Shown here piece after piece: positions 36,438-48,289 of a stretch of DNA of 64,000 nucleotides (its first letter is position 1; each line of letters opens with the position of its first letter). The position numbers and the translations under genes are program-made. Location: NCBI GenBank assembly GCA_038025085.1, contig CM076142.1, positions 6,918,501 through 6,982,500 of the forward strand, given 5' to 3'. This DNA is from Tetragonia tetragonoides. Lineage: Eukaryota > Streptophyta > Magnoliopsida > Caryophyllales > Aizoaceae. The notes beneath the pieces are model-generated. The model saw nothing but the letters and a program-made list of their open reading frames with translations. It searched no databases and had not been told where the DNA came from.

Positions 36438-36446
36438 GTATTTAAA
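36438..36446 (-). promoter_or_regulatory. TATA-like box of the LOR gene
   Basis: The minus strand reads ATTTAAATA about 110 bases upstream of the ATG at 36329. Spacing is suitable and the match is moderate. Confidence 0.4.
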
Positions 36447-39400
36447 TGGGTTTAGATTTTAGAAAGCAAGAATGACCTAAGGGGAGTCAAACAATTTAAG
36501 TAAGATATCTAGTTTTCTATGGTGGAGGGTGATGGGCACTTTGAGTTGATGAGTTATAGTGCTTGGTTGGGCCAAAGAGGCGGAATTTTTTGCTATCACT
36601 ATATGTGCATTACATTTAAATTAAAGTTTAGACTTGGAGAATGTTAACAATAACCAAAAAAAAAAAAAAAAGAAGTTGAGAGGTCATTATCTAGTGAAAG
36701 CAACCTTCTTATTAGGTATTTTTGGAGATGGCTAGTACTCATTTGGATACCAAATATTTGGAAAAAAGTTGAATGTAGTATAGTATTGGTATATAGTATT
36801 TATTTTAAGGGACTACCTCTCTCTAGGCGCCTTCATGAACACTGCTCTGAGTCTTTATGGAGAAGCCAATTACGAAATGTGCAATACAACAGCCACTAAT
36901 CGAACTCGAGACTTTTTCTTAACGGTCCTCGATATTACCCTTATAGATTCATCAGCTTCTTGACATTTGGTTACGATTTAAGAAGAAGAATACGTCCCCT
37001 TAGGAAAAAAAAAAAAAAAAAAAAAAAGTCTACGTAAAGATACGGTATTTGTTTTAAACCAAGTTCAAATATCTACCAAGTCCATCAGGCCAGTTCCATT
37101 GCACAAAATTAAATACTAATTGCCGCCCTAGGTTTCATGGCTGATTACAATGTGGTCTCCCACACCACACGGTACTAAGCAGTAAAATCTCACCATCACC
37201 CTCTCTTTCTCCCTCTTAATTTTAATTAGCGCATTATTAGCCAATTAGCCAACACATCAAAGTAGTATAATATGCTAATAAAAATCTTCCCACCAACTAA
37301 CCATAAAGCAAGCAAAACTGTAACTATATGTGTGGACAAGAATGTATCACCAAGTGACAAAACTCTTTGAATTTATAAAACTAATCATCATCATTTGTGG
37401 TTAATTATTCTTTTAATTTCTACTAATTAGGTGCACTAACGAGTAAGCATCCATGCATATAAATTAAAACAGATTCAAAGAAAGGATGTTGAATTTTGCA
37501 AACGCAAATTATTAATTAATATTGTTTGTTTTTTGTTTAGATACATCCTGGATATCTACTGTTGACCACAATGACTAATTTTCCGCACTGGCTTGTAGAC
37601 AACTCAAAAGGTGGGACAACTAGCCAAAGAATTTAAAACTGCTTCATGCCCAAGGCGAGATTCGAATCCTAAACCTTGATTATGGATGGATAAGTCCCTA
37701 ACTAGCTACCACTCAATCACACCCAATTGATTAAAGTATTGATATTATTGTTCAATGGCTTGTTTTGTAGCTTAGCAAGCTCTTGCTTTAACTAACCAAA
37801 GCTTACACTGTTGTTTATTGACTTCTTTCCATTAACCAATTAAACAATCCTAAAGGATTATTATCAACGAAATTGTAGTATATAATAAGCAAAGGGTCTT
37901 AATCTTATCAACTGAACTTTGTGACTCTAGTTTCTAAATATGTGTAATACAATGTCTTTGTATAACTTTTGGACATTCCACTTTGAAGTGGAATTGAAGT
38001 CACTAACTAAGTGGCATGTACATAGAAATTGACGTAATTGTATAATTTTTAAGAGTATGGCTCCAATTTTTGTACATCTTTGCCCCAATCGCAATTAACA
38101 TTTGGATACGTTGTATTATACTATTTTGAATAACGGCAATCAATAATTTGTAGAAATTTTAATTCCCGTAAATTTTGGTGTTGAAATGATATGTATGACT
38201 TGGCTCCTAGGTAGTACTACTATAAATGGATATACACTGAGCTAGCTAGCTACTAAGGTAGCTGAGCTAATCAAACTACGTACTTAAGCTCATCAACTCA
38301 AAATGCATGTTTCCATCATCACCCCTGTTTTTTTCGCGTTATGTATTTACGAATGACTTTTGTATTAGGAATAGGATCTCCTCCGTTTCATCATTTCCTG
38401 TATTTATGCATTATACTTTTGTAAATGTTTGACACATATTAAGTCGACTACAAATAAAGAAGCTAATGTATTACTGTAGTAACCTGTATGTTTATACATA
38501 TTTTTATAATTCGTTCCAAATTAAAAAAGATTGAGTAATAATATTGGATTAGTTAGTCTAACCGAGTTTATTAATGAGCTACTCAAGATTGACTCGATCA
38601 GAACTCGATCATAGCTCAGCTTAATGCCAACTAGACACCAACCGATCTAGCCCGACTCAAGTTCAAATCTATTTTTTAAAATTTATTTTGCTCAGTCATT
38701 GGACATGTTGTTTAGTTTTGGTGCATGTAATTGGCAAATGGCTCAGGTTCAATTCGTGTCAGTTGAGCTAAATGAATCATCAAAGATGATCAAGCTTCTG
38801 ACAGGTTAATTAATTAATTAGCTAGTTGATTAATTCGATCGAGTGCATACAGAAAAGGCATTGCAACGTCCACATATATGCACGAAAGACAAAATCAATT
38901 ACCAAAAGCGCCTATACATAATGCATGATCCGCTTTATTATTCTAGTCCTTAGAGTTAGGTTTTAGCATAACAAATCTTATTAATTAAACTAATAGCAAA
39001 CGTATATAGAATGAATTGGAAAAGCATCTTAACTTGTCCGAGTACGTATATAGTTTAATTGATTAGTATGTATATCTAGGGACTAGGGCATTCCACGATC
39101 GATGATCGATCATCATCACTACTAAATTAGAGTAAAGGATCATATATATATATATATATATATATTCATATCATAGCATTATCTTTCTACTTGCTTTCTA
39201 AAATAAGGGTAGATGCATTAAGATGATGAGAGTGACCGATCGAACTTTTCAATCTTTGTGCTTAATAAATTGTCAGAATTCACAAAGCGAAACCAGTTAA
39301 TTCCTTTTATCTCTTTTAATAAGCAAGTGTTTTGCATATGAGATGCTTCATAAACATGGTAGATCATGTAATCTGCTGGTTGCAATTTCAGACCGGTTCT

Positions 39401-41956
39401 TTTATCAAATAATCTGGTGTGGAATGGAACTAATTAGATATTAGATAGATTTATGATACGAGTTAATGTGGATGATTCTATCATAACTATATGATGTGAT
39501 AATAACTAATAATTAAGTAATTAGAAGTGTTGCATAGCTAAAACTTCGTTGTAGCAACACTCTTGATATATTGACACACTAATTACTTGACCAATATTAA
39601 TTTAAGGATATTTTTGTCAAATGGTTAAAACTAAATCGAGGTGTTGGCAAGGGTACAATAGGCTGTAGATTTGAATCCCCCTCTCTATTTTTATGTATAT
39701 TGTATAGGTTTTTTTGTAATCTATACCGTGGTGAATCGCGTCTTCTCGTAAGTTCGAAATACTTACAACTTATACTAATGAATTGTACGTCCTTGAGAGA
39801 TGATCAAGAGTTCTTAATAATTATTAACATAAGTAGTATATATATATACACTTTGATCACTATATTAAAAACATAGAACAGCCACACATATATAAATGAT
39901 GTATAATAATAATGTCTAGGATCAATTTTCATCACGATGTAACTCTTTTGGATTTGTGTTGCGTTTTGGTTGTCATTTAAATTGGTGCCTTTCAAATGTT
40001 TTGGAATGATTAGCAATGGCGTTGTTTTTTTAATGGGAGAGTTTGGGGAGTAGAATGGTTGATTGAATGCAGTTTTAGTCTTATTTTTGTTTTTTCTTTT
40101 TTCCTCTTTGGGTGCAATAATATTAATGTACAGTTTAGCTAATACGTGTGACGAAATGTATCTAGTTTAGTATTGATCGGTTGGGTACTTGTCACTGTCT
40201 TTAATTTGTGCATATACAATAGCACTTATACGTACGTAGGCATATGTATACGTGGATGTTGTTGTAAACTCCCTACAAGTCTACAACCAACATTCAGATC
40301 TCCAATTTCTGCGATATTGGTTATTCCGATTCCCTCTGCATAAAGATGTAAAATAAGATTTAAATAAAATTAAGGGGTGTTTGATCAAACTTTTTCAAAT
40401 TTCAATTTTTCGTCCTCATTTTTCTCACATTCTCCCATTTCCACCATCAAATTCAGCTACTTATTAAAAGCTGAAAATCGCCCTCAAGGTGGCCAAAATA
40501 GAAGCTCCAAATTAAAGTTTCTACTTCTAACCTTTTGAAAAAATTTGGCCAAACACCCTCTTAATATATAGATGATAAAAAATGCTAATAAAGAAATCAA
40601 TGAAAAAGATGCATGATTTAAAAATTTTGATACTTAATCAAATAGAACGTGACAAATGTCACCTATTCCATGAGGCATGTAAAGGGGAAACGACATAAAA
40701 TGAAAAGAAGGGAGAGGAAAATGGAAATTATAAGTCGATTTCATATCACGAGTCTATCCTATACAAATTTTTGTGAAATGGGTAAATATTTTTATGAAAA
40801 GTGAAAACGACGGAGATTTGAGTAAGTGGGAGGAAAGCGGGGAAGTAATGGTGGGGTTTGTCAAGTGTGAGGTTGTGGTAACCAAACATACTTAGCGTCC
40901 TTTTCTACGCGCACATCCACCACCACGACGGCCGCTCATATATATCCATAATAATAATAATTAATCACACATTTTTATACCATTTGCTGACGCTTAATGC
41001 AGCCCAAATCTGGGACTAGTTTACTATCGACGTTAAAGCTACCTACCATAATTTTCTAAGAGAAAACCACATTAGTGATGTATATTTTTGATATTAGAGA
41101 ACCAAAAGAGGGAGTAGATAAGCAGTTAGAGCTGATAAAAGTTGACCCGATTCGAATCGGTTCTGTTTTAGACTTGACTGAAACCCTATTCGAAAGGTTC
41201 GACATGCTAATGACTCGACCTGCTAATAACCTGATTTCAAAACTATCCGAACGCAACTCGAGACCCGAAACTTGTGAGATAATAGTTGTTTTTGACTCGT
41301 AACCTGACCCGTAACCGACATGCTAAAGACTCGAAATGGTCAATACCCATTAATGATCAGTATATTGATAACTCAAACCCAAAGTGACCTGATCCTAACC
41401 CGTTTGCTAGGTCTATAAGCAGACAATAGTGCTAATTTAAGTGCTAACAATGCAGCCAAAGCCATCATATACAATGCCCCTTACACTTCTTAATTCATCC
41501 CAATAATTTTGCGTTGCTTGTCGGCAGATCCGTTTCTAAGGGTAGATCTCGAGGGCGACGGCCTAGAGCCCAGCTTCACAAATGGCCCAAAACAAAGCAG
41601 AAAATCTAATAATATATACTAGAAGGTGTAAGTATTTAGCATAAACATCACTTTGGTTCAGTGGTTTGTTGTGAGAAGAATGAAGCTCTTTTGCTCCCGT
41701 GACTTGAGATCGAATTTGCTAAGCCTTCCTTTATATTTTTGAGGCCCCTCTTTTTGTTATTTATTTTATTTATTCCCATCTCATTTTGTTTCTTAATGTC
41801 TTTTTCCTTTATTACCCCATTTTCTTTTAATTTCTTCTTATTTCTTAATCCCATTCTCATAATTTTGTTTCGTTTTTTTGTTTCAATCCTAATCCTAGCT
41901 TGATTTTGTTTCTACTTGTAAACATGTGCATGTATTTATTCTCTTTCTTATTCATA
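36447..41956. other. Large gene-poor interval with SINE-like relic
   Basis: No protein gene is supported over 5.5 kb. It contains A runs (36657-36671, 37008-37027) and an AT microsatellite (39141-39165). At about 37545-37725 there is a probable degraded tRNA-derived SINE on the minus strand: A-box-like TGATTGAGTGGTAGC, then B-box-like GGATTCGAATC. A similar plus-strand SINE head lies at about 41647-41760 (TTGGTTCAGTGG, then GATCGAATTTG). Target duplications were not confirmed for either. Confidence 0.45.
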
Positions 41957-42208
41957 GGGTGCGTTCTTTAGAGCTTACTCGGTCAGTTCAGTTCAGTTCA
42001 GTTTAAGTGTCAGTTCAGTGATTTCAATTTCAGTTAAATGATGTTCAGTTCAGTTCAGTGGTGCTGAGTTCAGAAACATACTTTTTGCCTCACATATCAA
42101 GTTATGTTTAATTCAATTCAGTGGTGTCCAGTTCAGTTCAATGGTGCCCAGTTCAGTGATGTTGAATTCAGTTCAGTTCAGTTCAGTTCAGCTCTAAAGA
42201 ACGCACCC
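41957..42208. mobile_element. MITE with 18-bp inverted ends and GTTCA-rich interior
   Basis: 252 bp bounded by GGGTGCGTTCTTTAGAGC and its exact reverse complement. The interior is made largely of GTTCA/CAGTT tandem repeats. The flanks give either a 3-bp ATA duplication (if the ends start GGGTG) or a 5-bp CATAG duplication (if they start GGTGCG). The superfamily is therefore undecided. No coding capacity. Confidence 0.82.
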
Positions 42209-43600
42209 ATAGTCTTGATTAGAAGATTTTTTTTTATCAAAATGCTTTTATTTCATAGGGGAAAAATAAATTGGCATGAAATGTTTTGAAAAAAATTCTT
42301 TAAAAGCAAAGTGAGTTAAATATATATATTATTATTACCACTTATCTTTCTTTTACAATTTTTTTTTTTGGGAGGGGGAGGTGGTGAAGCAAAATTATTA
42401 ATACCTTAGGGGTCCTTAACTTGATTTCGCTCTAGGACCTCTAAAATGTCAGGAACGGCCCTGCTTGTCGGTTGTTTTCAGTCAAGTGGTACAACAAGTT
42501 TGGTTTCATGACCCATTATCGCAACAAATGATGGGAAAAGAAAAGCCGAATTATATGTAATCTTTCAATATTTTCATAGAATACATATAAAGGTTTAGTT
42601 TTTCCCCTTCCATAAACTTTCTTCTCTCTTTTTCCGCCAAATTGATGGGACTCAAACATAGAAGAATTACAAGTTGTAAGAACGGTCGAAATTTGCAAAC
42701 ATCCACTAAGAGTGTCCTTCATGAATTTTCACACACGTTTTAAGGTGATGATTGCCTGATAGGAATGATTCAGAAAAGAAAGGGAACGGTCGAAATTTGC
42801 AAACATCCACTAGAGTGTCTTAAAATAGAAGTATCAATGCATTAACGGTGAAATAGATCCTTGAGAGTAATATCGAAAATTCTTTTTGTGTTGAACTTGT
42901 TAAAGAAAACTCTTATCTGGACATATTACTTTTCCATGGTGGAAACTCTTTGGAGCTATTATTTCTATTTCTTTCATCACTTCGAATTCCTTTCTTATGA
43001 TATATACATGAGACTAGAGAGTATGAGACAATGTGACATTACCAATTTTGTAATTTTCTAAAGATGACAAGAAAGGAAAGGGAAAGGAAGGTAAAGGACT
43101 GAAAACAAAGTAATTAAGCCATTTATGTTGTTTTCTAAATAACAAAGACAATTTCACATATAACATATACAATACCAGGTTAATTTGGCCAGGTCTATTG
43201 GTTATTTGTTTCGGTGGACTTAGTCTCCACCAGAGTTCGAATACCAATAACTCACATTCCCCTCTAATAAACGACTACAAAAACAGAGGGAGTATAGTCA
43301 GCGTCCCGTCCATACAAAAAAGAAGAAGAAACATAGACATTAGACAATGTAATCGACTCTCTATCCAACAAAAGCTCTTACAAAACCTTACCCTTTTTTC
43401 ACACTTGAAGTCTCGAACCCGAAATCTTACTCAAGATCCTATAATTGCATACTCGTATCGTATGGTCCATGAGTGTAAAAACAACCCAATGAACTCAAGA
43501 AGCCCAATAGTAATGTGAAAGAAGCCACTGACAAATGATGAGAAATCCACTCACTTATAAGTTATATGAACAAAAGCCCATCTTCTTTACCACTCACCCC
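42209..43600. other. Intergenic stretch with a 37-bp direct repeat
   Basis: The sequence beginning gaacggtcgaaatttgcaaa occurs at about 42680-42717 and again at 42784-42820, nearly identical, with 66 bp between. A tRNA-like segment with GAGTTCGAATACC (B-box-like) at about 43187-43260 may be another SINE relic. No gene is recognised. Confidence 0.5.
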
Positions 43601-46600
43601 TTTCAAAATCAAAATCAATTCGAAACAGATTTTATTCACTTCTTTGATAAACCCTAACTGGCGACAAATCCCATTCGCCGGAATTTTGTACACGATGACG
43701 AAATGGGTCAGTTGTAAATTCTCTAATTAGCAAATCCCAACTCTTAAATTTCTTAAAATCGTTAGTTTTTATTACCCTTTGATAGTTATTTTATTGTAAT
43801 GTATTAGTAGTTGATTAATATTTGTTGCTAAAGTTTGAGTATTGCTTGATTAAATTGATTAAAGAAATGGCGCAGCTGGCCGAGCTAGTTGGCATAAGTA
43901 CTGCCAAGTAGTAAGTTTATACAGCGGCGTAAATTTATATTTTTGGGGCACTATACCAGCTCTTGACTGCGTTTGTTTCAGCAGAATAAGATTGATGGTG
44001 CTCTATATTATGCTACTTTATGTTTATCAAGTATGCCGTTTTTATCTTTCATTTGGTTATAAGTTGAATTTGTAATCATGTGAATCAAGTACTCGCTAGT
44101 TTTAGGGCTGTTCAAAAAAAAAAAGTAACTTTTTGAAGCTCAGATTAATGGTTGAGGTTAATGTTTTAGTATTTCAGTTTAATACTTTTTTCCTGGGTTT
44201 GATGATATCCACATTGCCCAGTTCAGAATTTGTGTTTGTTTGTGTGTATGTGCGTGGTTCTACGGATTGCGAATGTGGTATTTGTGTTTTGTTTTTCATG
44301 ATTAGCTGTGTGCCTGTGTGGTTGATTATGGTCTCAGTTGTATGATTGAACGATGAGCTGTTCCCTCTTCCTCATCGAAAAAGGAATGGAGTGACGAGCG
44401 AGGGAGATTCCGGTGCTTGCATTGGTTCCTGTTGTTCGATTCTGCAGCTTGATTCCGTGGTTGATGTTCTATTTAGAATCTGTTGATGTCATTTTTTGTA
44501 CTGCTGAATGTGTGTTTTATGTTTTAGGATTAGGTTTTGGTTTTTAGTTGGAATTAGAGGTTCCGGATTTGGAACAATAGGCACAACCGTGCAAATTATA
44601 TTTTGCTCATTGATTCTGCATACTGTAGCAAAGTTACATGTGGACTCACACACATAGGTAGACCAGGATCAATAGATGCTTGAAAGAAGTGCACTGCATC
44701 GTTTTGGATCTGAGCTTGCTAAACCATGGTTCTTGCGTTACCTAAGCCTTTGGGCCTTGAAGGGTTATGTAAGTTTCAAGTCTAATATCTTAGATTTCCA
44801 AAGTGTGAGTGCAAGCTTTGGTGCCATATTAATGTTGTTTGGGTTTAAGCCCCCGCTGAGAGCTGGGACTAAAACTAAAGGCTGATATATTAGATGTGGT
44901 AGCTGGTGTTCCGAGCTTCTCTTGATGGATACTGTACTTCTGTTCCTATGAATGGATGTTAGGGTTGATTATTTTTGTTTGCATGGTTACCTCCCTGGTT
45001 TAGCAACAGTGATTGAGTTTGAAACATTATGATTTACCCATGTGGAGCATTAGATGGTGGGAGTTGCCGATGTCCAGATGAGTTAGATTGGGACATTTCT
45101 GAGATAACTATTTTCCATGGGATCTAGCTTTTATTAGTATATAGCAGATGGACGATTGAAGGACTATTAACTGATTGTTGTAAGGTGCTAAATCTAGATC
45201 TCTGTTTTTCATGTAAGATGTATTAAAAAAGGATTTTTGTTTGGTGATTAGTCAGGTGTAGCATTAGAAGCTGACAGCAATCCAAGTTGATGATCTGATT
45301 TTCACATGCACCTAATGATGCATTTGTGAGACTAGTATGCTTACATTTATTTTTGCATTATAATCATAGCCTTCTAGGTCATGGTTGGGTTCCATTTGTA
45401 TTTGCTTTACTTATTGTCAAACGCAGGCATCAGGCATGTCAAATAGCAGAGCAAAGTTGATGAATGGATCAATATGCTCTGCGAAGGTATCAGGCATTGA
45501 CTATCCCATAATCCGAACATGTAAAATTGCCAAATAATGCTTTCGAGTTCGAGGGATGAAGAACAATAAGCTGATATGGTATTTGAAAAATACTTTGATT
45601 TTGATCCTTAGTTATTAGAGTAGCTGTACTGTAATGTGTCCTATTTGAACGGGAAATGAATAGTTCTTTGATGCTTTCGTTGTAAGGTACTGTTCTATTG
45701 CCTATTGGAACTGGATTTGTATACTTGATCACTTGTTCTGTACTGTTATTTGATCCCAATGGAGCGTGAAGGTTGAAACTTTGGCCTTACTTTATTGTGA
45801 TAGCGAAGTGGAAGCTTCACTATTACTGTTTCTAGTTGACTTTGCTTTGTTTTATGGTTGCTTTGTTCATATATCCGCTATCAACTGTCCCTGCCTTTGA
45901 GTTCTTATCTTTACTCCTAGTCAAAGGAAATCTGTTTTCATGGGAACTTTGAAACTTTGGTAGTACTTTGCACTGATCTTATCATCTTTCGTGAAGTACA
46001 TTATTTTTCCCTCCATTCAATCAATGTCTTTGGCAAAAGGCCAAATTAATGTTGTAACTAATTCTATTTGGTGATATCTTCAATGGTTTTGAGACTATAA
46101 TTACTGTACTATTTAGAATAGTCGAGGTGAATGATACATGAAAAGATTCACATTAGGTTTGAAAACTTGGAGAATACTCGTGGAAAATATTTTGTAGGAT
46201 TGAAGTTTTTCGAATAAATTCAGTGTTTATTCACAGGAATTAAATCCACGATATTGCTTAAAGAGTTAGAAAATTAAATTATTAACATTAATCACTTGAT
46301 GGTTTTAGAAGAAATGTTTATTTGGTTTACCAAAGCTATCTAGATTAGCTTTTAAGGTTGGTTTAGTTTTTCTCTCTCACACTATCCTCAATTTTCTATC
46401 TCTAATTTTTGTAAGATTTGAAATGATTCACTTTGGTACATCCGTCGTACCTTGTAACATTATTATCGATTTTATTAACAGTTTTAGATAAAACTTTGCA
46501 CAAAAAAAAAGGAAAAAAAAAACAGTTTAGATAAACTTTTTAAGAGTCACTTGCACTTCGTCCCACGGTACAACAGTTGCACAAACAAATGACAATCGAA
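43601..46600 (+). other. Possible unrecognised transcribed locus
   Basis: From about 43640 to 46300 the plus strand is T-rich, as plant introns are when read in the transcribed direction. It opens with an ordinary leader-like segment (aaaccctaactggcgacaaa...) and an ATG at 43694 (ATGACGAAATGG|GTCAGT). A segment at 43979-44028 has an acceptor (TTTCAG|CAG) and a donor-like end (CAA|GTATGC). Its reading frame QNKIDGALYYATLCLS is compatible with the first piece. I recognise no family and could not complete a model. It may be a small gene, a non-coding transcript or chance. Confidence 0.25.
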
Positions 46601-46949
46601 CCTAATTAAATATATGCTTGAAATTGAAATAAAATGGTCCCTCCCCATCTCTGCCACAGGAAAAACAGAAAAATAGTCTGATCAAAAGAATAAAAAAAGA
46701 CAAAAAGTAGAAATCGAAACCGATTGAGCGTATAACTCACATAACCAGAACAAACAAGAGAGGAGAGAGAAAATAAAAATTTAGGTTCATGAATTTGAGC
46801 AAAATTAAATACTCAACCATTCCCCATAAAATCACGTAATGGGAGAAGGTGTAATTTCAGCGTTACAATTCACAAACTCATCAAAAATTCCTACCCTTTT
46901 TTGTGATCCTTCAAAAATTCATACCTTGTTTTATAAATGGGTTCTTGTA

Positions 46950-48289
46950 AATAAACAATTAATTGCGTGAGCTGAATGATGCATGGTTAAAGGAGAGAGA
47001 AAAACAAAGAGGAAATGAGGAAGAAATAAGCGATCGAATTCAAGGCGGCGATTATAGATTGCATCTCAAGGTATGGAAAAATTATAAGATTTGGGTTTTC
47101 ATTTTTTTAATATACATTTTGAAATTTTAAATTTGAGGGGGGCCAACATGGTGTTGTTTGTATCCGGTGTATGACGTGAATTTTAATAATTTTGGTGATA
47201 ACCCATTATATAAAATCATATCTTTGCTTAAGGGGAAATGAAAATTTTCTGTATTTATCTGTTGATTTCCGCGTTAGGGAGTGTTTGATGACAGATAGGA
47301 TGGTTGATGATGCTTCGTTGCAAGTAAGCGAGTTTGAAATCCCATACTTACGCCGTTGTTTAAGGTGGGTTTCTGTTGTTGATAGGAGCTCTTTTTTATT
47401 TTTATTTATTGTTATTTTGTTTCCTGAGTTTGGGGTGCTTTATTTGATTTGATCAGAAAACTGCATTGTCTTGGGAGTATATAGCAAGCATCAACTGAAT
47501 TTCCTTGTTTGTGGGGTCCAGTTTTCCTATGTTTGATTTTCTTGGGGATCTTCTTCATGTTGATTTGATTTTGATTGTGGGCAGTAAGTTACTATGAGTT
47601 GAGTTGCTTTTCAGAAACTGCATTGTTTGAAGTAAGTATCAATTTCTGTGTTTGATAGTTTCCTTTCTGTGTTTTTTTTTTATATCAAGGGGTCCTCTAC
47701 AGACAGACTATAAAAGATTGGATTGTGGTGTTTTAGGATATCTGCTTATGAATTGTGGTGTGTGATCGAAGGTTAAGGGAAAAAGATTCACACTTTGGGC
47801 TATTTAATTCAGGAGTTTAGAGAATTGGGTTTGTTGCTGGCTACTCTGGTGTTCTGTCCGAGGAATAGCCGATTACTTTCATCATCATATAAGTTTGAGC
47901 CGATACTTCGAAGATTATGATTGGGTTTGCCTGAGATTTGTCCTTTTACTGACCATGGGATAAGAATAGCCAGGCGGGCTAGGTGGAGCATTCTAGAGCT
48001 GCTGAAATACTGACTACTGAAATCAGGATTTCTTGTTGAGCCTTCTCAAGCTTTTGAACTCGTGTAGCATGGTCTGGGCATCCTTTCATGCTTGCATTAC
48101 TTCTTGTCATGGGAGTTTTTGACATTTTCCTCTGCGCTGTATGTTGTTGGATAAACTAGCTTCAAGGGAATTTGAGTTTTTTCCTCTGACCCCACCAAGG
48201 GTCTTGCCCTTTTGGAGCAAGGGACCTTGAGGTGGTTGTGCAGCCAAATGAGAACTGCACAATGAGTGGGGAAGGAGGATTGTCAGTAG
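46950..48289 (+). promoter_or_regulatory. Likely promoter and split 5' leader of the FAB1 gene
   Basis: A leader-like block ends at a strong donor, cattgcatctcaag|gtatgg near 47090, followed by about 1.1 kb of T-rich intron-like sequence before the ATG at 48290. An intron in the 5' leader is inferred. The acceptor is not fixed (several AG choices before 48240). Confidence 0.4.
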
